DNA of 64,000 nt from Haliclystus octoradiatus. Its lineage: Eukaryota > Cnidaria > Staurozoa > Stauromedusae > Haliclystidae. Of the stretch, positions 10,901 to 22,859 are shown piece after piece. Below the pieces are notes generated by a model. The model ran no database searches. It was given only the letters and a program-made list of their open reading frames with translations, and was not told the DNA's origin. Numbering within the stretch: the stretch's first letter is position 1; each line of letters starts with the position of its first letter. The stretch lies in NCBI GenBank assembly GCA_916610825.1, contig OU744447.1, positions 7,943,402-8,007,401 of the forward strand, written 5' to 3'. The translations under genes were made by a program, and so were the position numbers.

Positions 10901-13900
10901 ATTGACTGTTCATGAACGGACCATTTAACGATAAAATAAAGATAAGTCCCTGGGAAAACAACAACTGCTTCTTTCCGACTTTTGAACCCTTCAAAAACCC
11001 CTGTCGTTTAGCCATTTCTTCAATTCTGCCTAGCATTGTTGGATGGTGTACTAGTTTACTGTATTGCGTTTGATGACACAATCAAAAATTTCCATTGATA
11101 TTTTCAATCAAACGTCTTCGCTGTCCCTTTTGTATAAATTTTATCAAGCCATTTCAAACAGATGTACTATTTGTTTGTGTGGTCCCCTGTGAAAACAATT
11201 CATGAAAGAAGTTCATGAAAATTGGGCAATTTAACGTTTATAAACTATTCGTGAACTGCTCAATGCTCATGAACAGTTCAGGAGCTCATGAACATCAAAT
11301 GGGCAAAATTTCATGAAATGTTCACAAACAGTTCATGTGAACAGTTCATGAAAAAAGTTCATGAAAATTGGGTGATTTAGCGTTTATAAACTTTTCATGA
11401 ACTGCTCATGAACAGTTCAGGAGTTCATGAACATTTAATGGCCTAATTTTAATGAAAAGTTCACGAATAAAGTTCATGAAAATTGGGCAATTTAACGTTC
11501 ATAAACTGTTCACGAACTGCTCATCAGCAGTTCAGGAATTCATGAACATAAGATGGCGTAATTTTCATGAACTGTTCATGGACTGAACCAACTTTTTTAC
11601 GGATGGGATGTTCTGGATTGTCCATGACTTTTTCGAACTCAGTCCAATGAGTTGTTCTTGAAAAGTCTTGTCTTGAGAATACTGGCTCCACATAGTCACT
11701 GCTGATAAGATTGCTTCAAAACAAGAGAAACCAACGTCAGATAAAACACACACACACACACACATTTGTTGAATGAAAGTTGCTGTTGTTTTCCCAGAGC
11801 TTACGAATATAAAAATATTCCTGCGAAAATATTTAATCAATTAATTAACTGCATGAATAGCTTTGTAAACTGGTCGAGAATGTTACATTTTCTGAGTTTA
11901 ATATATATATACACTACTGACGCCAAAATCATGAAAACATAGTGAAATTTCATGGCGTTTCCATGGCGTTCTTAAGTCATTTTCACATTTTGATATTGTG
12001 AATATGGATGTTTTCATGGTTTTTAAAACTTTTCATGGCTTAAGAAATGTATGGTTTTCACTTTTTTACAATTTCATGGTGTTTTCACAACACTTTCACT
12101 CTCATGGTTTTGATGTTAGTGGTACTGTATGTAATTATGAAGCTTAAGGAAAGCATAGTAAATGGAGATTCCTGAAATGTAATCATATTTGCCTCTTATT
12201 CTTATTTTTTTAGAACTTCAGCAAGAGATGTTTCAGAAATATTAACTAATTTACTAAGAAGAGACACTGAATTTAATATATGCAAATATAAAATTCGTAC
12301 AATGGTGATATTATTTCCCGACACAATTGATAATCTTTCTTATGATATTAAAAATAATTTATTTTATTGGAAGGACATCTTACAAGCATCAATAAAACAG
12401 ATTCCCCATTTAAGAGTAACCACTGTTTTAGATTCTGTTTACACACAATCGAGAGATCCAGTTGCTGGTTATGGATTGCAAAGATTCTGTACTGAAAATC
12501 AAGCTGAATGCTATCAACCGCAACATAATAAAAATGGAACAATTATAAATTGGGAAAAAATGTGTTGCTCTGGTATAGTTATTGACATTGCTAGACTAGT
12601 AGAAAAAGATTTAGGCATAGTATTAGATATCTATGGTGCTCCAGATGGTAGTTACGGTAGTATGAGTACAGATGGTTCATGGAATGGATTGATTGGTGAA
12701 TTATTATCAAGCAAAGCAGATTTAGCTATTGCGTTTATTGATCAAAATTTACAACGTTCACAAGTTGTAGACTTTCCATATCCTTTTTATGGGTCACATC
12801 ATAGTCTGATAGTTATCAATAATATTCCTGATAATTTTGATTTCATAAATTGGAATTTTATTTCGCATATTGATATTTTGTTACTAACACTACTCTGTAT
12901 TGGATATACTGCTACTTTGCTTACAATTTTAATTGGCGAAGCATGCATTAAATGGGTGAAAACAAAAGCAAAATTAAACATTAAATCATATGGTTTTGTT
13001 GAAGCCAGTATTCATCTTATGGGAATAGCTTTTCAAAGAGATATTGGTGGACAAATGCCATCATCTTTAGCCGGTAAAGCAACTTCGGTTTTCTTTGCAT
13101 TTGGTATGATGATTGCTATAACGGCTTATACTGCAGCATTAACTGCTACTACAGTCGACGTTGATGATGGAAACAAATTTAAAGGTTTTGCTGATGACAG
13201 AGTAAGCATACTTGTGATATGTACATTTACTCTATTGATAATGTTTATTAAGAGAAACAATTATGTCCGCAGCTAAAGAGTACCTTTATCGCAGCACGTT
13301 CATGAACTGGTTCATGAACAATTTATGAACCCACAATAAAATGTTCATAAACTGCTCGTTCAGATCAAAATGTTTGCAATTTCTGTGAAAAAGTTCATGA
13401 GTTCATGGACATGAAATTGCCCAAGTAGTCATGAATTGTTACTCTAAAATATGACACCGTAACTGAGTGTAATCCTGCAATTTGATTGCTTGGACCATGT
13501 GTTTGTAAATTCAAGGATAATATTTTTTGAAAATTCCCCGTTGAAATTTGTTGATAAAATTTTGTCAGATGCTCAAAGCTGAAGAAGAAAAGGAAACTGC
13601 AATGTAATACTAAAGAAATAATATCAACAAAGCTGTCTCCATTTAAGAAAGACTAATCTTTGGAAGTTTTAATTTGATTCAAGAACATTTTAACAAGTAA
13701 AAACATTAATTCAAGATTCAAACGGCCTTCTGCAATAATTAAACAAACTTGATTATGAATTATATTTTATTTTAGAAAAGGGTTACCACACGCTTGCAAG
13801 TGTTTATATTCATATTTACTACACTCAGAAATATTGGTACTTGCCTCCAACTCGTGCTTTTAACACTTCACTCGTGCTTTCCAAAACTCCTCGTGTAGTA

Positions 13901-16443
13901 AATATAAATACAAATATGGCAAGCGTGTGGTAATCGTTTAATGAAATGTTTATGAACATTTTGGTAATTTGTGAACACTTCATGTGAAAATTTGGCAACT
14001 TCATGAACATGAACGTTCATGAACTGTTGGTGAACTGTGCATGAACTGGTCATAAAGTTCATGATTTTTTTTTACAGGGGTGGGAGATTAGTGTAGATAG
14101 CAGGACAGTGGACACAATTTAATATGATTCACCATGAAATGACAATAAGAAACTTTATGAAAAACGTTCATACACACCAACATCAGACCATGAAAAGGCC
14201 ATGAAAAAGTTTGATAACCATGAATACATATCCATACTCACGATACAAAATGTGAAAATGTTTCGAAAATGAGATGAAAACGCAATGAAATTTCACAATT
14301 TTTTTCATGGTTTTGGTCTCAGTAATGATGTTATCTCTCTTATCACCTGAACTTATTTATAAAGTTGTTATCAAACTTTCATATTTTGACCCTGAATCTG
14401 ATTCATTACAAACCACTCTTAAAATGAAGCATGCAATAAAACACGCATGTAGCAGACTGTTATTTTCATGCTTATGTTCTTGTATTTTGAACATATTATT
14501 CAAACTGATGGAAATGAAAATTTAGTATTATGATATTAATTTTGTTTTGTAGCTGCAAAATTCTCAAACTGATTTCAAAGTTGGTGGTTATGCAAATGGA
14601 CCTGCAGAAAACGTTTTTAAAAATCACCCAAATGAAATGTTTAGAAATGTTTATACAACCATTAGTCCAAATCTTGTAAAATCGACAGAAGAAGCAAGTC
14701 GTAAGCTTGCCAATGGGTAAGTTTGACATGATTTTTACTTGCACTTAAGCGGGTTACACTGTGCAGCATTTCTCTGTCTATGTGTTTGAATTTCGCCAAT
14801 ACTGGTATAAATAATTGATGGAAAATGATGAATTCTGGTGTAACAAAAAATGTTGCAGATTTATTGTATTTCATCAAAATGTTGGAAGCCCTGGCCGTTA
14901 GAGCAGTAAAACACAAATGTAGTGAATGAAAAGAACATAAACGTGCAAGTAAATCCGAAAACATGAATGTGACGTGCAAGTAAATTAAATTGTTTTTATT
15001 TGTGTATAGAACGAGAGTCAAAATGAAACATGCTACAATTGTGTGCACAAATTTACAATATTATTATATGTAACAGTATATACTGCCAAGAAAGACATAT
15101 GGTTTCATAGATCGGCGATCATATCAGGCAAGAATGATTCATTTTATTTAATATTAATGCTATGATATTTTAATCATTGAGCACTATCAACGTAGGCTAA
15201 CTATTTATCCATCTATTTAACAATATTATACTGTAGTACAAAATATTTCTTTCATTCTGAGAGAAATTACATGAAATACCTAACTATCTAAATACTTATT
15301 CTTATTCCTTTTCAAAAATTGTGTAGTACTGTACCATTGATGGCTCTGGTGTCAACAACGTCCTTATTTGTTTGTTTTTAATTTAATCGGCTTGATTAAT
15401 TTTATTTTTATGCTCTGTTCATTCACGACATTTGTATTTTTCTAATGGTAGCGGCAGATAAATGGAAGGAGAGGCGGCAGATCACCAACCCGTAATCTCA
15501 TAAATTAGTCAGTTGGGACTGAACACTTGCAAAATTACCAACAACATTTATTGTATTTATTCAAATTTGCATTTGTCCAACATTGTTTAACAAGAATTAG
15601 TTTCTAGGGTTTCAAATCCAGTTTGCAGATAAGCACAAATTTCATTTATTCGAATTGAACTTAAGGTGGATTTCCAGGAGATGAAAATCCTGATCTAGCC
15701 GATTCCCGCTAATTTTCATAACAAATAAAATCATAAGTTACGTGCTATTAATCGTGTAGCGGTGGGACAGAAAACTGAGCAAATCACACAGACCCTATTC
15801 TTTTGTGAATGAATCGTGGTCTGTAATGCAGATTAGCGTAGTTAATGTTTACATTAGATTGGAGAAAATAAAGCAAATCGCCGAGACGAAAAAAAAGTTA
15901 GATCGGTCTCTTTTTGCAATCGCTCGTTTCCTGAACATCGAAAAAACGTACCGTAGCCGCTACATTTTCGTTTTTTGGAAATCCACCTTGATGTGGGTTA
16001 AATTGTAATGCTGTAATCGATTTTGACAATATTTTGTTGATTGTATTTGTAGGGAACTTCAGGGATTTCTAGCTGATAAATTAATATCAGAGATAATCAT
16101 GGGACTATCACATACATGTACGTTAAGAATTTATGATAATAAAGAAATGATGACTATGCAATCATTTGCACTGCCGAAAGATTCCCCGTGGAAAAAATCA
16201 ATATCAAATTTATTAATTACGTATTATACACAAGGTGTGGTTGAAGGTATAAAAAATAAATGGGTATTGAGTAAATGTCTTGATGAATCACAACAGGATA
16301 TATTGAACAGTCGTTTACCTATGGAGTATATTGGTGGATTAATACTCCTTTTAGTTGTAACATTTGTTGTATCAACAATATGCGTCTTGATGGAAATGGT
16401 ATGGAGTAGAATTATTAAACAAAAGCATTGCGAAGGAAAGTAG
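7911..16443 (+). CDS. NMDA-like ionotropic glutamate receptor subunit
   Basis: Exons 7911-8300, 10337-10854, 12214-13201, 14553-14716 and 16053-16443 join in frame (816 aa). Residues about 9-28 form a signal peptide, followed by an amino-terminal domain to about 325. Ligand lobe S1 contains the MCCSGIVID block and the conserved ligand Arg (R484 in QRSQVVDF). The M1-pore-M3 region spans about 518-620, lobe S2 follows, and M4 lies at about 779-803. D695 sits at the agonist amino-group position. Layout and block order fit the NMDA branch. Differences from canonical subunits: the pore-tip Asn is Q577-R578; the M3 gating motif SYTANLAAF reads AYTAALTAT (607-615); and the S2 site reads NGPAE (647-651), where GluN2 has NGSTE and GluN1/3 have a small hydrophobic residue. 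Exon 1 also has an ATG at 7917. Whether it responds to glutamate, glycine or neither cannot be told here. Confidence 0.9.
8590..8702 (-). repeat. Decayed copy of the hammerhead-bearing repeat found at 49088-49215
   Basis: The minus strand aligns over about 112 bp with 49090-49200, including acaattcgttagcgggactt and the caggc-n5-gcctg hairpin. Its ribozyme core is damaged (CTGATGGG instead of CTGATGAG, disturbed stem II, an extra base in stem III). It lies in receptor intron 1. Confidence 0.75.
9328..9533. mobile_element. Fold-back element B, same family as 5219-5393
   Basis: The arms (about 9328-9419 and 9443-9533) are reverse complements with a few mismatches around an A/T-run centre. The outer ends share gtcaaagactacaca with element A, and the right flank is homologous to element A, yet the inner arm sequence differs between the two while staying palindromic in each. 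The plus-strand arm keeps a hammerhead core; the other arm has GGAA in place of GAAA. It lies in receptor intron 1. Confidence 0.8.
9456..9495 (+). ncRNA. Type I hammerhead ribozyme candidate, fold-back B, plus arm
   Basis: Stem I TTGT (9456-9459) pairs with ACAA (9492-9495). Core CTGATGA (9460-9466), stem II TGC/GCA around GTAA, GAAA (9479-9482), stem III ACT/AGT with loop ATT, cleavage triplet GTA ending at 9491. Compared with 5314-5356, stem I and stem II bases have both changed but still pair, while core letters and the GTA site are kept. Confidence 0.62.
9757..9840. repeat. AT-rich minisatellite (unit about 20 bp)
   Basis: The unit tttataatattttatataa is repeated about four times within receptor intron 1. 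Confidence 0.85.
11186..11605. repeat. TTCATGAAC-rich repeat cluster
   Basis: Opens with CCCCTGTGAAAAC and contains many copies of the palindrome TTCATGAA in gttcatgaac/gaactgttca contexts, interspersed with aattgggcaatttaacgtt. It is internally repetitive with a period near 130-150 bp, and lies in receptor intron 2. Related stretches: 13298-13435, 13940-14078, 24455-24760, 29930-30209, 43205-43362, 47715-47872, 49976-50110 and 53374-53560. Confidence 0.7.
11910..12125. repeat. MITE with CACTACTGAC ends and CATGAAAAC core
   Basis: Imperfect inverted ends CACTACTGACGCCAAAATCA and tgatgttagtggtac bracket about 215 bp rich in catgaaaa/ttttcatg. A sister copy lies at 28085-28274 in a HELLS intron and a more decayed one at about 14118-14330. 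Confidence 0.55.
14118..14330. repeat. Decayed CATGAAAAC-type MITE
   Basis: The same ccatgaaa/ttcacaatttttttcatgg content and similar length as 11910-12125, with poorly kept ends. It lies in receptor intron 3. Confidence 0.4.
15663..15989. repeat. 327-bp element with AAGGTGGATTTCC inverted ends
   Basis: AAGGTGGATTTCC at 15663-15675 is the exact reverse complement of GGAAATCCACCTT at 15977-15989. The left end sits in cTTAAGG, which would fit a TTAA-targeting family (piggyBac/Kolobok type), but the right side reads TTGA. It lies in receptor intron 4. Confidence 0.55.
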
Positions 16444-18177
16444 CCTAAAAGTTGTACATAATTTCATAGTTTAGAGCTTTCATATGCTGATATTGTAACA
16501 ACTATAGGGTAGGCCTAAGAACGAGATCCGAATGTGATCGGATTGACTTTCAGCTTCTGATGGAGCTGACATGAAGTTGGATTAAATTGGATTAAATTGG
16601 ATTCTGAGAATTGCTTTTGTAGTTATCACTGGTTATTAACAACATTTATCATGCGATTTGATTAAATCATATTATAGCCATTCTGAGTATAAAGAAACTG
16701 TTGAGATCCATCGTTAATATTAATCATCTTCTATAACAGCCAAGCTGTAACTTTCAAAATTGTTTAAAAGCTACAAAAAAAATTCTGATTTTGATCAGAT
16801 CAGATCAGATTAATTTTCAATCCGAAATTTAGATCAAATAGGATTAGGAGTACAGATGGTTTTCCCTGTAGTCAATTTTAAGGAAACTCCGATCCCGCCC
16901 ACACGTTTAATAACAACACTCTTTACATTTAGCGTCTGGTACATTTGACACTACAAAATCTCAAAATATTTAAGTAAAAAAAAATCTGTCATTTCATGTT
17001 TACAGATTTACTATTGCACCAATATTAGAACATTGCTGTAAATCACATTTAGATTTAAAATAGCAGACAAAGAAATTTGTGTAGCCTAAGTATTGGATTA
17101 ATTCCTAGATATTAATTTTGAGCTACACCAATTAGTTTCCATGACAGCTTTAAAGTTGACTGTGTCTCAAATAACGTAAAAAACCACAGCCATTTTGAAA
17201 CCATTCGTTTGCCCGGTAATAATGTTTAGGCTTTACTTGTATTCATATTCAAATATGTCGTCCTATCTACATTGCTTGGCATTGGTGCTTGGATGGTGAG
17301 ATCCGTTTGTAGGATCAGTTCATTTCCCGTTATTGATAGGATTTGATCTATAACTTTGCCATAATGCAAGCACCAGTCACACTGCCAAGTCAGTGGAGAC
17401 TGGAGAACCCTTATATACTAACCTACTTCTTGCATAATTAAATTGGATGTGGGTGCTGGGTGATTGGGCAAAGCCGTGCCACATTTGGTCCGATTGACTT
17501 TTGATTTCCGATTAACTACTGACATTGTATCTTTCAAACAGTTTGTTGCGCGACGATCGCAAAATCATTTTTGTATATCAGAAGGTCAAACCAATAAGTG
17601 AGGACATCTCTCCCTTGTCAAGTATCTACACCCCCTTCCATCACACCTTATCAACTGAGTAGCACACGTTCTTGAGCAGTCCACATATTGATGTATTCTC
17701 TTTTGCTATTGTGTCACATTCATAGGTAATAGATTTGACAGTAATTAGATTTACAACCGATGTTATAATATTTGTTGATCAGTGGTGATGGGAGAAAAGT
17801 GAACAATTAATTGACCTCAACTATGAGTGGTCACTAAAGAGAGGTGGCTATTATAAAAAGGGAATACTCTCTCATATTTGATTTACAGGATACTGATTGC
17901 AAATCATAGGATGGTTCATCACCAGTTGTTTTCTTTTTTAATACAAAGTCAGTTTCAGATGGCTACACTACCCAAATCAAATATATTGGTGGAAAAACTA
18001 CAATTTGTTTGATTCAAGTTGGAAGTATTTGTAAACGAAAAAATGTCTTTTTACATCACAACTACAAATTTAGAGTGGTATAAACGAATTTTATCATTAT
18101 GTATTTAATATTCTTTGTCTTAGCTGCACCTTAATTAATCTATATTCCAAGTGCCTAATAATTACAATTAATGTTAT
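16444..18177. other. Intergenic region between the receptor and GPX stops
   Basis: The two genes converge here. I see no exon; there are only short simple repeats (attaaattgg units near 16584-16604 and gatca units near 16793-16811) and unique AT-rich sequence. Confidence 0.5.
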
Positions 18178-21100
18178 TTAAAACTCACTTTTACTCTCTT
18201 TTTCCAATGTGTCCCAATTAATCAATTTATATATGGGACTAGTAAGTTCCATAGGAGCTGTAAATTGTGAGATATATTTCACAGCATTTCCATGCCTGTC
18301 AATCAAATATTTACCAAAATTCCATTGTGGTTCATCACCAGTTGTTGCTTTAAGCCATTTAAATAGAGGATGTGCATCTGTCCCAATAGTTTTCACTTTT
18401 CCAAATATAGTGAATTTAATATTATATTTATCTTGAGCAAATCGTAATATTGCACTTGACTTTTTTGGTTCTTGTTCACCAAATTGGTTACAAGGAAATG
18501 CCAGTATTTCAAAATCATTATTATTAAATAAATTATCAATTTCTGTTAATTCTTTGTAATGGTTATCTGTGAAACCACATTCACTCGCGACATTCACAAT
18601 CAAAAGAGCCTGAAACAGGAAAAACTTAAGCTTAATTTCAGTTTGCATAATCATAGTTCTAATACAAACATAAAATGACAGTTCTTTACGCTAACAATAA
18701 TATTTTAGCAAATGTTAAACGCTCTCTGTGCAATGTGGGTTACATAAACACAACTGTTTCGTTGTGAGACACAACGAAGGCGTAAGACAATCACAAGTCG
18801 CCGCGGCAGTTTCATAACAGCCAGGGTCCGACAAAAGATTCAGCCTTCTGGAATCCTAGGGGCATTTCAACTTTTTCTTCTGAATTTTCTTGTTGAGGTT
18901 TGACCAGAAAATCATTAAAAACATCAATTTTGTTCTGAATTTTGTCTAATCCGGAATCTAGGATCCCAGGATCCCACTTCTGTCGGACCCTGATAACAGC
19001 CTAGCATAGCAAGTGCTTATTACAGTAATAAGATTTTTAAAATAGAAATATATTTTATCTTTCCAACAGATCCTTCCACATGCATTTATATGACGAATAT
19101 GGTCGTAAATGACCACAGATTGAAATATTAATCTAGTCGTAAATAATCACAAATATCGTATCAATAATGGAAACACTTGCATCGTTAAACCTTGATTCAA
19201 ATCCCTTGATTGTAACTTTGCCACTTTTCAAAGTCACCAATTTGTGATTCCAGGGAAAACTAAATTGTATGACCAAATATTTGGGTCTGGTGAGCAATTG
19301 TGATCAAAAACTTGATACCAAAATGTGACCAATCTCATAAATGGGTTGGACAGTATGCAAATTAGAAAGCATTATAATAAAAATATGTATCATTGACAAC
19401 ACAAAATCACCCACTTTATAAAAAGGTAAGCCAGTTTGCAGAGTATGGCAGGGCTACTGCCTCTGAGATAATATTTTAAATCTCTTAAGCCGCTCGGGAA
19501 TTTACAGAAATCAGTTCACTCCTATATTCTTAGAATATTTAGAATAGAATTATTTATTTGAAAAATCAGTTTTTTCCACCAGCGAAGGCAAAAATCATTT
19601 AAAGTGTCTGCAGGCAAATAGCCTGTAGACGGCCCAGATATGTCGTCTAAAAGCAGCCTACTCTACGAACTATCAAGTAGGTATTTAGGAGGATTAGCTC
19701 AGATGACAGAGCAACCAAACTTCAGACCGGATCATATCTGATCGACTGTGGTTCAAACCCCACTCAGCCTTGACTTTATCTCAAAAATCAAACAAGTACC
19801 ATCTGAGGGTGGCGGATGGAATGGTGCAAAGGGAATTGCATTGTGAGTAGTTGCGGTGCATCGTTGCGCATTGACAATCGAGACCTGTCTGCCATCAAAT
19901 CAGTTGAAATTGATCTGCAGTGTCGCGGCTGAGATTAACGTGAAGAACGTTCAAAATCATTGCTCTTAGCGAGACGAGCCACTCCTCTAGAAATAGAGGA
20001 GTGGTACGGGTGCCTTCGGTAGGGCGACACCGTCTACATTACATTAAGTAGGTAGGTTCAGGGTTTGATAAAAGTTGCGATCCTGCAATCATAGATCGCG
20101 GAAGGCTGAGCTAAAATCCGAAGGCAGCCAAGAATCAGCTTTTTTTAAAGATTTCTACTAAATATTAAAATAAAATTATAATCTTCTGATTTCCGAAGCT
20201 TATTTGCACGTTCACAAATCAATAATCAGTATTTGTTTACGTTTACATCAAATTCTGCAATAGTTTCTTTACTAGTTCAAGTCTAAACCGGATGGAGCGT
20301 TGACAATGAAATCAATAACAGACCGCTTTGTTCTGATAATGGATGTAATAGTTCATCGTAAGTCAAGGAAAAAACCCCAAGGTTTCACTTGGAAAATCTT
20401 AGGATCTCGAAAGGCAAAAACCTTTATCGGACCCTGGGTAGGTTTATCTATGGTGTCAACTGCCCCACTTGGAATCTCTAATTAATGTAAGTATTACTTT
20501 TGTGAGAACATTTCTAGACTAATGAAACATTGTGTTTGGATCTTGATGCCAAAAATGCTGAATTCAAAGTTTTTTCTAGGGAGGAGGGCTATACAGACGT
20601 ATTTACATGATGTGTGTTAACAATGGCGTTAGACCTGTGTCACATACTTCACTTCGCTGCGTATAGGGGACATGTAAAAAATAAGGTCAAAAAGTGATGT
20701 GCTAATTTCAGAAAAATGAAATGACCAATCACAGCCAAGCATCTGTGATGTACCTTGGATCTATGCAATGATTGGTCTAATTACTTAACTTATGAATTTA
20801 TTTTGTGACGTATATCATGAGACAACTTGCAACTCCTTCAAGAGCAAAATATTGTTCAAACGTATTTTCAAAGCTCCAAGCAGAGCTACATTTTGCTCGT
20901 GTTGTGAGTGTTTCGTAGTAGTTTAAACCACAGGTTTTGAGCTTTTGAGCTCAATCCTATTTTCATTTAATATATCAACATGCTTCTATTGGGTATTTAA
21001 TTCGTTTTATCTGGATATGTGCCCGCTTTATAAAGTTTATAAACTACCGAATATTGTTACGCCGTTTAATACCCTGGCTCGAATGCAACTTGGATGTGTT

Positions 21101-22859
21101 TTCTTGTAGTTCAGTTCAAACCAAGGTTTAAGGTTTTTAAACTTGATTTTATGTTTATAAAATATTATAACATGCTTTTATAGCGTGTCACGATTGTTTT
21201 ACCTGGAGATTTGCCTTTTAAATGCACAATCAATTGATATCGAACTGTAGGCCTAACACGTGCAACTTGGAAGAAAACACTGAATGCCCTAAGAAATAAT
21301 AATTTGCTCATATTGAAACACTCATCGCAGCAATTGTGAGGGTCAACATACAAATTTAAACTTTGATTACTTGTATGAGTTGAAAACAGCTGGTAAACTG
21401 GCATTAAACGGTAAATTATCAGCATGCAAATATTGCAATATTCCATGAATGTGGCTGACAGTGACACACTTTTCATTCTAGCGGCATAACATTGGACTTC
21501 ATTACGGATATTTTTATCATTAGTTGATAGAATGGATTACAGATAATACTTTTCTATGATATGAATGATTTGAATACATCTACTTTACTCTATTGTTAAA
21601 TGTTAGTAAATAATGTGAATGTCAGCAATATTTTGTGTGGTAACAACATTAATATATTAGTTGTTTGTTAAAATACAACATTGTTTTTTCTTTAATACTT
21701 TGTAGAAGTTGTTCTTCATTCCGTTTCTCAACTCATATCTGCAATATTAATTCACTTCAATCAAAATGTCTAGGATTTGCAAAGCTACAAAATTACGTTT
21801 TGTTTTAAAATTTGAAATTGATTTAACTGTGTGATGCCGATAAATGTCCTTCCGTCTTGACAGATGTTGTTTTCGTTTACTGTTGGCCCGCATATACTTG
21901 ACAGCAGGCGCTTGTGGAGTGCATGCGTATTAGGGTCAGAATTTTTTCAGCGCATCACTTTTTCACCTTATTTTTACAAGGCCCAGATGAGCGCAGGTAG
22001 GCCTACGCAGCGGAATAGTGGGACTTGTGGAGCTAGGCTACAATGGCGTTGGCAGCCATAATGCTATAATGCCTCCCTGTATTTGCTTCACCTAGCTCCA
22101 CAAGGCCCACTATTCCGCTACTCTAGATTGTAAAATTTCAGCGAATGAAATGATGCGCTAGCAACATTGTGTCATCTATTTTATAAACAGAATACAATAG
22201 ACCACTTAAGAAAAACAGGTGTAATCTACATGTGAAACGATGTACGTCGCAATGTGCATAATCATTTTAACGCTTCTTCAATTCACAAAGACGTCACAAA
22301 TTATTACATGAGTTAGAAAACAGACCAATCACCACCTAAGGTCGCACATGCTAAGCTGTGATTGGTCATTGTGATTTCTTGTGATGAGCGCATCACTTCA
22401 TTCGCTAAAATGTTACATGTCCCCTATACGAAACGGCCGTTGGTAAAGTGGAGTACAGGGGCATGTGGCACAGGTCTAGTATTTGCCTGTCACCATTGTT
22501 TTGACAAATAAACATACATTATTACATCTACATCCCTCTTCTGTCACAGAGGTTAGTCCTATCATTATCTAAAAGTTTACCAGTGTTTATTAGTGCTAGA
22601 TTTCAAGACGATCTTTACCAATTATTGATCGCTATGAAGTTAAATAATGTTCCTGTATCTTCTCTACCTGGATATGGGGTGCTTGACTTGACCTTGACTT
22701 TTGACAAGTGATTCAAATTCAAACACTCACCTTTCCTCGATACTTTGATAAATCAACTTCATTTCCAGAAACATCATTTACTTTGAAGCTGTATAAATTA
22801 GTTTCACATAGGCAACATTTTATTACAATGAAAAACGAAAGCAAGTTCAAGAATTCCAT
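18178..22859 (-). CDS. GPX7/8-type glutathione peroxidase, secretory pathway
   Basis: Two exons on the minus strand: 22731-22859 (ATG at 22859) and 18178-18609, phase 0, 186 aa. Residues 1-21 (MEFLNLLSFFIVIKCCLCET) form a signal peptide. LYSFKVNDVSGNEVDLSKYR then opens the thioredoxin-like fold. The peroxidatic site NVASECGFT has Cys54, with Gln85 in FPCNQF and Trp139-Asn140 in QWNF, so the catalytic Cys-Gln-Trp-Asn set is complete. The string NVASECGFTDNHY is that of GPX7/GPX8, which reduce peroxide in the ER and help oxidative folding through PDI. Family members end in an ER-retrieval KEDL-like motif; this reading frame ends KESKSEF. A GTGAGT inside the last codons (near 18186) could be a donor to a further exon with another tail. 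The intron holds a SINE, a hAT-like MITE and a 1.85-kb TIR element. Confidence 0.92.
18822..18992. repeat. hAT-like MITE with perfect 8-bp target duplication
   Basis: CAGGGTCCGACAAAAG is mirrored by cTTCTGTCGGACCCTG, and the element is flanked on both sides by ATAACAGC (18814-18821 and 18993-19000). CAGGG ends plus an 8-bp duplication are the hAT hallmarks. Relatives: 32542-32617, 34950-35197, 54649-54832, and degraded copies near 26849-27008, 33340-33400 and 44580-44680. Confidence 0.85.
19688..20044 (+). repeat. tRNA-derived SINE, copy 1
   Basis: The head is tRNA-like: A box TAGCTCAGATGACAGAGC near 19695 and B box GGTTCAAACCC near 19750, the internal RNA polymerase III promoter. The body is shared with the copies at 45834-46222 and 63538-63826. 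Near the 3' end 19981-20002 forms a 9-bp hairpin ACTCCTCTA/TAGAGGAGT capped by GAAA, followed by a CTTCGG turn and CGACACCG. The head has no cloverleaf intact enough to be a working tRNA. Confidence 0.85.
20632..22476. mobile_element. 1.85-kb non-autonomous DNA transposon in GPX intron
   Basis: Long imperfect inverted ends, GACCTGTGTCACATAC at 20632 against GTGGCACAGGTC ending at 22476, are flanked by TA. Inverted similarity extends about 150 bp inward (shared gtataggggacatgt and gaccaatcac). A second inverted pair lies inside at 22009-22036 and 22091-22119 (cggaatagtggg/cccactattccg). No transposase frame is recognisable. Confidence 0.65.

Noticed and set aside
11186..11605. CRISPR-like array
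   Set aside because: Repeat words are palindromic with irregular spacing, spacers are repetitive themselves, and the context is animal intronic DNA.
19688..19765. Functional tRNA gene
   Set aside because: A and B boxes are present but the acceptor and other arms do not pair, and the same sequence with a long common body recurs at 45834 and 63538, so it is a SINE head.
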